In this document: positions 56,007 through 64,000 of the stretch, one piece after another
Layout of the letters: every line of letters starts with the position of its first letter
Position numbering within the stretch: the stretch's first letter is position 1
Assembly: GCA_036250195.1 (NCBI GenBank)
Contig: JAVHZZ010000008.1
Coordinates: 14,968,434-15,032,433 of the forward strand
Length of the DNA stretch: 64,000 bases
Source of the DNA: Mixophyes australis
Taxonomy: Eukaryota > Chordata > Amphibia > Anura > Limnodynastidae
Direction of reading: 5' to 3'
The notes under the pieces: model-generated
Seen by the model: only the letters and a program-made list of their open reading frames with translations
What the model was told of the DNA's origin: nothing
Database searches by the model: none
Made by a program: the position numbers and the translations under genes

Positions 56007-56165
56007 CATCGGACCCCAACATTTCCAGTCCAGCTTAATTTCTGCTAAACGGATGACTGATGTTGATTTTACAATAGCGTCCCACTGCGATAAATAAAGG
56101 GATATGCTAATTCTATGAACCAAACTACATATTTGTATATACGTCTAGATTAATAAACTCTCCAC
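56007..56165 (+). other. gipc2: Probable 3' UTR of the GIPC2-like gene
   Basis: Non-coding sequence directly after the stop codon. It holds two AATAAA hexamers, at 56093-56098 and 56152-56157. The mRNA 3' end is inferred to lie shortly after one of these. Longer forms using distal signals, for example near 60103, are possible but unsupported. Confidence 0.6.
56093..56098 (+). terminator. Polyadenylation signal AATAAA
   Basis: Canonical hexamer 87 bp after the stop codon of the GIPC2-like gene. A second hexamer lies at 56152-56157. Either could direct cleavage 10-30 bp downstream. Confidence 0.6.
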
Positions 56166-56929
56166 TTTTACCCTGTAAAAGTGAATCTTTGCTGCACATA
56201 TGACGTGTGGAAAACAGAAAATAGATATTTACAGTAAACGGTTCTTAAAGTGTCATAGTTCTGCTTTTTAAAAAGGATGTTACACATTGGGGACAGAGTT
56301 AACGCAAATCCCACCACCCCTGATTGACAGAGCGACTGTCCCCTAGAAACCTTCAACATCATTAGGCTGCATACACGCGGTCATACAGAAATACTGCTTA
56401 TTAAAGAATAGGATATAGGACCTCACTTCAGGTGAGCTCGTAGACGGTGATAACGTGTCTCAACGCTGCGCTGCGCTGCATAGTATATAATGTACTTTAT
56501 ATAGCGCTGTTAAAGGCGACCCCATAGAAATATATTTTATTTTACTGGCCCATAATGATTGTAAATACAGCAGACAATGTCAAAATTGATGTAAAGTGAA
56601 AGCTCACTAAGGACGTGTCCTTTCGCTTACCTTATATTTGGAGCCCAGCCATCAGAGTGCATTTACTAGACTTTGTTGAAACACGTTAAACGTGATTTTA
56701 ACGCTCATGTATATGAATCCTTAAAGGGAGCTTCCACCATTGGACAACTTTAATTTATTGGTTTGTACATTGCTCCTGCAACATTTACCACATTCTTCCT
56801 CACTTCTGTCTGTTTCTGCCATGTCTTTATACCGTCAGTCAGAATTCTTTGTCTTTGAAATCCTAGAATACAATACAAAGCTGATTGTATCCAGTGCAGA
56901 GAGGACAGTAGATCTCTGCTGTATCCTAA
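56166..56929. other. Downstream DNA, unassigned
   Basis: No coding feature. It lies just after the gene's polyadenylation signals. Confidence 0.4.
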
Positions 56930-57239
56930 CAGGGGCAAACACAGGATTTGTAGAGGGGGGTTTCCACACCACGCCGCCAGTGGGCGTGACCAGCATGCAT
57001 GGGGGTGTGGCTATAATATTAGACAGTGCTTGGCTGCTCTCCAACTCTTCCTATCCCCATAATATACATGAGCAATGCTGCGTGCGCTACTGTTAGGTGC
57101 ACGAAGCTCTCTCTTTTCAAGCAGAGCCGTGTGAAGCGGGGGCAGGGTTCAGCCACCTCAATTATACATTGCCCCAGGCTTGGAGGGGGTTTTCCAGGCA
57201 CTAGGAACCCCCCCCCCCCCTCCCCTCAGTTTGCCTACG
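56930..57239 (+). mobile_element. CAGGGGCAAAC-ended hAT-like element
   Basis: Starts CAGGGGCAAACACAGG and ends CAGTTTGCCTACG, with a C run near 57208-57223. Co-linear with 40480-40780. Flanks share only CCTAA, so a target duplication is not secure. Confidence 0.68.
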
Positions 57240-58720
57240 CCTAAGACAATGGAACTTCTCTTTCTGATATATGGACATGGCAGAAAAAAACAAACAAACC
57301 ACAGACAGAAGCCATAACGATAAAGTATTAGTTAAGGTTGCAAGAAGGCATAGACAAGTGAGTGCATCAAAGTTATCTGAAGGTGGAGTATACATGACAC
57401 ATTTTCCATTCTTCAATTTTTTGGGGGGGGAATGGAAATTAGACGCAGTGATCCAGCCAGGAGCCTGGGAATACAGTGTTTGTTTGGCTAGTAAGGGAGG
57501 GGAGGTGGGCTTTATAGAAACCCACATCCTCTTTAAGTTTAGGGATGTACCATGAATGGTTCTCCCCCTGCCTGGTGTGCTAGCCAAGGGATCAACTACT
57601 GATATCTGGTAAAGAATAATTGAGGAACTAAGAGACAACAGTGATTTAGTATTTTTCCTTGATGAAAGTGATTCCTCTTTCTTAGATAATTTACCTTGGG
57701 GTGATCTTCTCTTTCCTTTTTTAATTAAACACCGAAGATAATACAAGCCAGATGTATTTTATAGATACAGTAAACGTTGTATTACTTAAAACATGCTTGA
57801 TGGCTTGATTTTTATTTAATGAGTTATAGGCTTCTGTTTTAAGCAGGGATTGAATTTTGTGGGCAGGGGGGCGGCACTCCGTGTCACAGAGCCCCATTGC
57901 AAAATTTGGGAGAGGGACAACCAATGGCAGTCCACAGGCACACCTGAGGCCTCCACACTGTATTGCTGCCCCCCCCTCAACTACGGGCCCCGTATTGGTC
58001 ACACCCCTGGCAGCGGTGGAGGAATTTCCAGCACTGATTATGTATAAATGATAACATTTTTTTGAAATGACAAAATATTTAACATTTAAAGATTTCAGAA
58101 TCATATAGAAGAGAAGCCAGAAAAATCGAATAGATTAGGATATTAAGACATGCACTGAATTGATATTATACATATAATATAGACAGGTTTATCTCCACTT
58201 AGAAAATGACAAAGGAACTTTTATCACATTGAAATATTCTGCAATAGTGTCCTCCCCCATTATAATTTTTGGTCTTTAGAAAACTGTACTTGAAGAAATG
58301 ACATTTTAAAATGTATATTGTGTGTTGTGCAAAATTGAACTATTGAACAGTGAAATTATTTTCATCAGCGGAAAAAAAATTGTATAGTTTTATTTGAATG
58401 TATTGTTTTTCTAGCAGAGCTCATTTTCTGTCAGTGACTAAACTTCTTCATGGACATTAATAATAACAGTGACATTCGCAGGCTTTAAAGTATAATAGTA
58501 GCGTTCTGACATTAACTATAATCAAAACTATGGATCTTGCCTAATGATATAAAATGCAAAGTCTGATTATTTGTAATTTAACACAACTTGGTCAAAATAT
58601 ATATTAAATCTTTGCTTAAAATGAACTATAAGGAAAAATGATGGCGTCAAAACAATATTGTGTATAGGTGAAAGTTGATATTTTACATGGATTTTACAGC
58701 TGCTGCTGAAACTAATATTA
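57240..58720. other. Unassigned downstream DNA
   Basis: The minus-strand ORF at 57201-57746 overlaps repeat DNA and shows no domain. A stretch near 57255-57380 resembles 43905-43995 (GACATGGCAGAAA) and may be an old repeat. Confidence 0.35.
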
Positions 58721-58802
58721 GCAGTGCCGAGCTCCATGGCAGTGCCCGGCTCCATGGCAGTACCAAGCTCCATGACAGTGCCCAGCTCCATGGCAGTGCC
58801 AG
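58721..58802. repeat. Short 21-bp tandem repeat
   Basis: Four units like GCAGTGCCCGGCTCCATGGC. Open frames on both strands are a product of the repeat. Confidence 0.8.
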
Positions 58803-60328
58803 TCTTATTGTCCCTGAGGCCACAGAGATAAAAACTAGATGGATTCTAATGCAGAGCCATCATCTGCTCTGACGCTTCCACTAGAAGAGGGGCCCATATT
58901 TGCCAACGGAGAGAGGGGGTACATTAAATTAATAGGGATTCGTACAAGAGTAGACCCACCTTTGCATTATATTTCAGTCAGTATAAAAATAAAGTTTTAC
59001 CTTAAAGACAGCTGAACCCTTTTCCCAGGATCCCGAACAGAAACGTAACTTCTGATACCTTGCAGTCTGTTTTGCTGGCTCTATTTTAGGAAGTCTTTGA
59101 AAGGGGTTGTGCTTTGGATTTGTTTTTTGTTTTTTTTCATATCCGCTTTCCTGACTTCCTTACAATACGGTGACCTTACAGAGAAGGAGAGAAAACACTG
59201 GAAATCTACTATAGCAGCTTCAGGTCAAAACAGTAAATAGTCACACTTGAGCATGCTGTCTGTACTTCTCCAGTTAAGTCAGTGGGTATAGCTGTAGGAG
59301 CAATATGAACCTGTTGGGAGGAGGTAGGGGAGGAACATCAGGAACAATTAAAGGGGAAATGTTCATCCCAAGCACTATTTTAGTCCTTATTGGACAGATT
59401 GATGCAGCCATTCCAACTAGTCATCTACAATTGCTGTATGTGAGAGATTTTAGCACTTTTATCAATGCCTAATAGCGAATGCGTTTGTTGCACATAATAC
59501 AGATGGATAAAAACATGGGCGAAAGTGGGACGGAAGTGTCTGTGACCCTTACCTGGCGTAAACCAGCTGCATGCTACTGGTGCCGATCTGCGCGGATGTT
59601 TAGATACATATGGGCATAAATGCGCTATTTTTATTTGTGGCGTTTATGAGCGTACATTATACCCAATCTGCTACCAACTCTGCATCCGGCCCAAAGTGTC
59701 TAAACTATGAACAAATCTCTAAGTAGACATTCCTGGCAGATGTCTGATGTACAGAAATAATTAGTGAACACTTTCACGTATTCTCTTTTATATATGTATT
59801 TTAAATGTTTGCCTTAAGTGTTCCTCTGATGAAATCATGTAAACTTGTATTTGATTTATCACATGGATTAGTTGATGCCGTTAAAACACAAATCATCCAA
59901 ATCAAACGTCTTAATTACAGTACAGTCTATGTGGCTCGCCGACGACGTGAGTTTTCAACAAAAATGTGAACCCACCATTGTAGCTTTGTCACAAACGTGA
60001 TGCTTTTCACACTGAAATGCTATTTTAAGTGATTGTTCTCTTTTGTATAAAGCATTGCTTGAAATATTACGTTATATTTTTTTTGTTGGAATATGCCGAA
60101 AAAATAAAAAAAGCAATTAATTGGTGGTTTGGGTTTTGTTTCCTTAAATATACAGTATTGCAATATACACACTTTTCTCATTATACAATTCTGAATAAAT
60201 GATTTTAGTTCTTACTGAGAATTTTCTACTTCAAAAGGATTAAAGGAGGATATACTTTGTATCTGTTTTCTACAGGTAACAAGACAACATAATTTATAGT
60301 TTTAATTGTTGTAATAAATGCAGCCTGT
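58803..60328. other. Unassigned downstream DNA
   Basis: No exon or repeat recognised; an AATAAA at 60103-60108 lies in an A-rich run. Confidence 0.35.
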
Positions 60329-60354
60329 GGCCACTTTCACTTTATTAGGTACAC

Positions 60355-60636
60355 GTGTGCACCTGCTCGTTAATGCAAATATCTAATCAGCCAATCACAG
60401 GACAGCAATTCCAAGCATATAGACGTGGGCGAGAGGTTCAGTTGTTGTTTAGACCAAACACCAAGAAATGTGATTTAAGTGACATTGAACATGGAATGAT
60501 TGTTGGTGTTAGACGTGGGGATTTGAGTATTTTTGAAACTGCTGATCTCCTGGGATTGTCATGCACAACAGTTCTTAGAGTTTACAGAGAATGGAGCACA
60601 AACCAAAAACATACAGTATGTGGCCATTCCTCTTAA
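60355..60636 (+). pseudogene. Tc1-type transposase N-terminal fragment
   Basis: It encodes KKCDLSDIEHGMIVGVRRGD, then ETADLLGLSCTTVLRVYREW. This is the paired-type helix-turn-helix DNA-binding region of Tc1 transposases (the usual form has ETADLLGFSRTT and VYREW). It ends at a premature stop; the next segment is in another frame, and the catalytic domain downstream is interrupted at 60901-61514. Non-functional. Confidence 0.85.
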
Positions 60637-60900
60637 TAAGAGAGATCAGAAGAGTGTGACCAGACAGGTGCAAGCTGACAAGAAGGCAAGAGTAATTCAA
60701 ACAACCATCAACAGTGTTATGCAGAAGAGCATTGTGGAACCTTGAAGTGGACGGGCTACAGCAACAGAAGACTGCATCGAGTTACACATTTGTCCACTAA
60801 GAACAAGTAAATGAGGCTACAGCGAGTCATCCAAACTGGACAGTTGAAGATTGGATAAACTTTGCCAGGCCTGACGAATCTTGATCTCTGCAGATGGTAG

Positions 60901-61514
60901 CAGGGCTGCCACCAGAAATTGCGGGGCCCAGTACAAATGTAAGAGGCAGGGCCCCCCTCCTTCCTTCTCTTACCCCACCCTTACTTTTAAATTATTCTCT
61001 ACCCAACATTCGCCTCCCTCCCATTAGGTGCAGTCACCGCCTATCCCTGGTTCCATTTAACTCCTGCAGTAATTTACTTATCCCTTTGCATCTTCTTGCT
61101 GTCTCGTGTCGGCTCCTTTCTATCGACAGCGCTGTGACGTTATTAATTACATGACATCAGCGATGCTGCAGGGAGCCTCTCTGCCTTGTCTTGGCTCTCT
61201 GACCGGGAGCCGGGCACCTGGGTGACTGGGACTGGAGCAAATGGCAGCAGCTGTGGGGCCCTGAGGTCTTGGAAGTGGAGGCAGAAATGCTGCCTACGAG
61301 GGGGCCCGAAGACACATCCTTAAATACACGCAGAGGTCTCTCCCCACAGCACCCCTCACATCTCAGGAGCAGCTGCTGCCTAGAAATGGCGCCCACTAAC
61401 TCCCTTAATTCACTGCGAAGGCCCCCACAGCTAATATATTTGTTGCAGGGCTTGTTCAGGGTTGGTGGGGCCCCACACTGCTGTACTCCCTGTACCCCGT
61501 TGATGGCGGCCCTG
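60901..61514. mobile_element. Non-autonomous hAT-like element inside the Tc1 copy
   Basis: Termini CAGGGCTGCCACCAG and (reversed) CAGGGCCGCCATCAA. Perfect 8-bp target duplications GATGGTAG at 60893-60900 and 61515-61522. Same family as 18538-19626, but without a minisatellite. Confidence 0.88.
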
Positions 61515-61645
61515 GATGGTAGGATCAGAATTTGGCGCAAACAACGCCGTGGATCCGTCCTGCCTTGTGTCAACGGTACAGGCTATTGGTGGTGGTGTAA
61601 TGGTTGGGGGAATGTTTTCTTGGCACACATTAGGGCCCTTAATGC

Positions 61646-62960
61646 TGTTGTGGAAATTAAATGCTCTTCACAAGGACCAGAAGAAGACAAGTCAAGTTTG
61701 CTGAACATGCAGTACGGGTCGCTGAACTTATGACAAGTGGAGACATTTAATGAGGGTCACACAAAGGTTTATATAGTCTTCACCACAAGCGTATGGTTAA
61801 TACATTTAAGATATATCACAGATTATAGATAAAACATTGATTACATGCATTTTGGCTCTGCAAGACATCCCTAATAAAGAGTCATAAAAGTTTGACAGCT
61901 AGAAAGCTTGAGCTCCGCTGATACATACATAATTAGATAATAACACTCAACACACACATATAATTAGGTTAGTAGAAGCTACGTTAGCTGTGCTTAGAAG
62001 CACATCCACAATTAACCATTTTATCTTTCATATAGCTTAATATTAGTCTTTCAGTTTCAGGAATGGACCATGGGCCACAGTCTACCAATCTTCTAATGGC
62101 CATGTCCCGTTAAAGGCCCACTCACACTCACTCAGGCGAGGTTGAGGAGCCCAGTATACCATGCATTTTCTTACCAAGTTCCCAGCCTTGTGGTCCAGTC
62201 TCTTAGATGCTTGTCTGCGGCTCTGCTTGTACTTTACTGAGTGGGACTTGAGACATGCGGCTGCACGTTGGGTTCACGCCAGCTGACACCAACATGTATT
62301 GGATTCAAAAAGTGGCTCATTGCACATCACTGTGGCTCAGAAGCAGACAGGGATGGAGCAATGGGGGGCACATATGCCAATGCTGGCTTGGGCGCATTTG
62401 TGCTAAAAAAAAAAAAAAAAGCTCTTAAAATCTTAAAAATAGAGTATTTTAGCCCATATGCTGAGGTGTAGGTATCTCAAGATACGTCCAGCTCTGCACA
62501 AGTAGCCTATGTATCAAGTTTATGTGCGGTGTACTTACACTCGAATACACTTACACCCAATCCGATTATAAGCATAAGAAAAGTTTTTTAACATTGCTTT
62601 TAATAGTGAAAAATGCATTTGCAATTAGGCTTGATTTAAATTAACCACATATAATATTCCTTCTCACGTAGGGATGAAAGTAGCAAACAAATGTATTTTA
62701 AAACTACTCCCACTAAAACCTATAAAAAAAGCACTGATCAGCTTCAGAGGTGAATTTGTAATCAGCCAATCAGAAGTGATTAGCTAGTGCTGGCAATCGT
62801 CCCTGACCTCCAGCGTTCTGTATCTCCAGGCGTAAGGAGGCGCAAGTACCACGTCTGCACACAAACGTACACCTTTTTTGTGGGCGCAGTACAAATTCCA
62901 GTATTTTACTCTAAGCAAACAGGTGTACGTCCAACTCACCACTGTGCACAAAGCAAGGGG
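61646..62960. other. Unassigned downstream DNA
   Basis: Contains an A run at 62406-62420. A segment near 62480-62600 (TTACACTCGAATACACTTAC) may relate to the 47870-48578 repeat. No exon. Confidence 0.35.
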
Positions 62961-62964
62961 GAAG

Positions 62965-63365
62965 TACGGTGACGATGATGATGATGAAAGGGTTAATAAT
63001 GAGGAAATAGGTGATGAAGTGGATGGGGGGGGTCTTGGAAGTGTTAATACTAATGAGGGGTAAATGGTTAAAAGGATGAGGTAATGATTATTATAGGGGT
63101 TAAATATGATTATGAGAATGGTGACAGGGATAATAAGGATTGAGGATGGGTGCAATGATGAGGGGGTTATATATGAGGTGGGGATGGGTTCATGATTATG
63201 TGGAGGGGCGCTACTGATAATGAGGAAGGGTTAATGATTATGATGGGGTATAATTATGAGGATGGTGGGGGTTATTGATTGAGGATGGGGATAATGGTGA
63301 TGAGAGGGTTAATAATGAGGAGGGATTAGTGATAATTATGATGATGGAGGTGGGGACAGGAGGGG
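62965..63365. repeat. Degenerate GATGAGG/GGTTAATGAT low-complexity tract
   Basis: Irregular repeats of GATGAGG, GGGTTAATGAT and ATTATGA motifs over about 400 bp. No fixed period could be set. Confidence 0.75.
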
Positions 63366-63393
63366 ATTATGGAGGGATATGATACGGCTAGCA

Positions 63394-63543
63394 TGTTATA
63401 CATTATACGGGTTAGTGTGTTATACATTATACGGGTTAGTGTGTTACACATTATACGGGTTAGTGTGTTACACATTATACCGGTTATTGTGTTACACATT
63501 ACATGGGTTAGTGTGTTACACATTATACGGGTTAGTGTGTTTT
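63394..63543. repeat. 24-bp minisatellite
   Basis: Six units of ATTATACGGGTTAGTGTGTT plus ACAC. The period is a multiple of three, so frames on both strands are open (for example YTLYGLVC repeats). Confidence 0.88.
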
Positions 63544-63548
63544 ACTAT

Positions 63549-64000
63549 TTCCAGGAAAACAAATAGCAAGAGATTACAGACCAGATTATTTTATCTGCTC
63601 TGTAACCAGATGGCCTAAATCAGTTACCCTACTGGGATGTTGAGTAAAAAGGAAATGGAATGAAAGGAGCAGGAAGTAACAGAGACTGTTATAAATGAAT
63701 AATCTTTATTGTTGTTGTTATTTCTTTTTTTTTTTTAATCTCATGTGATATTGTTTAATGGTAGTAAAGCGTCATTTTGTGAATTAAACAATATAAATTA
63801 TTATTATATTTTTCTACTGAAAGGATCTTTCCCAGCTTGGTGCCACACGCTCCCTAGGGAGCTCTGCTGTTTGTCAGAAAGGATCAACTGAAAGCTGCCA
63901 AGTGCTCTGGGACCATGTGCGCCAATAGGAAGCCACAAGCACAGAGCTTGGAGCTTTCTATTGGTCCTCCAGCTCACACACATTTTCAGAGGCCAATTTA
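63549..64000. other. Unassigned end of window
   Basis: A CCAAT motif (63922-63930) and an inverted ATTGG (63960-63964) occur, but no TATA box, CpG island or exon, so I do not call a promoter. Confidence 0.3.

Larger units (their letters stand above)
60329..61645 (+). mobile_element. Tc1/mariner element split by a hAT-like insertion
   Basis: The left end reads TGGCCACTTTCACTTTATTA then GGTACACGTGTGCACCTG, the terminal repeat style of a widespread Tc1-like family in fish and frogs. Transposase remnants run from 60355 to 60900 and resume at 61523 with ATCAGAATTTGGCGCAAACA. Homology fades near 61645, and the right terminal repeat is absent. Confidence 0.85.

Noticed and set aside
57201..57746. 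181-codon minus-strand ORF
   Set aside because: It runs into the C-rich end of a hAT-like element and has no domain or homologous pattern.
62965..63365. Regular satellite
   Set aside because: Motifs repeat irregularly with no constant period; kept only as a low-complexity tract.
63840..64000. Promoter with paired CCAAT boxes
   Set aside because: Only two short motifs, with no TATA, CpG island or exon in view; such motifs occur by chance.

Overview
The window is vertebrate nuclear DNA. The only cellular gene I can support is the 3' five-sixths of a GIPC-family PDZ adaptor gene on the + strand, best matching GIPC2. It has five coding exons (23308-23493, 28905-29085, 40123-40232, 42778-42859, 55855-56006), each bounded by AG/GT splice signals. 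Together they read 236 codons without interruption and end in TAA. The N-terminal exon expected for this family was not found and probably lies upstream of the window. The repeats (a tRNA-headed SINE with an L2-type tail, L2 LINEs, Tc1/mariner, Helitron, several hAT-like non-autonomous families, fold-back MITEs) look like an anuran amphibian genome. That assignment is an inference from repeat style and from the frog-like divergence of the protein.

Layout: 1-23307 is upstream or intron 1 DNA and holds SINEs, an L2 3' end, hAT-like elements (two with clear 8-bp target duplications and one with a 7/8 match), fold-back MITEs and two minisatellites. Intron 2 (23494-28904) opens with a Helitron whose 5' end lies 33 bp past exon 2. 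It also carries a degenerate Tc1 element and ends with a SINE about 67 bp before exon 3. Intron 3 (29086-40122) holds a partial hAT element with a minisatellite, a MITE carrying an exact 139-bp tandem duplication, and a strong palindrome. Intron 4 (40233-42777) has nested MITEs. Intron 5 (42860-55854) holds a 3.4-kb array of about 150 copies of a 23-bp unit with an internal 805-bp higher-order duplication, plus SINE, L2 and minisatellite sequence. Downstream of the stop (56007-64000) are polyadenylation signals, a hAT-like element, and a Tc1 element split by a later hAT insertion with perfect 8-bp target duplications.

There is no operon, CRISPR array, rRNA gene or bacterial-type system here. 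The most noteworthy items are the 23-bp array with its higher-order duplication, the Helitron that kept both ends and part of its helicase, a hAT family that carries internally expanding minisatellites, and several nested insertions that date one another. Nothing seen requires a new molecular system.
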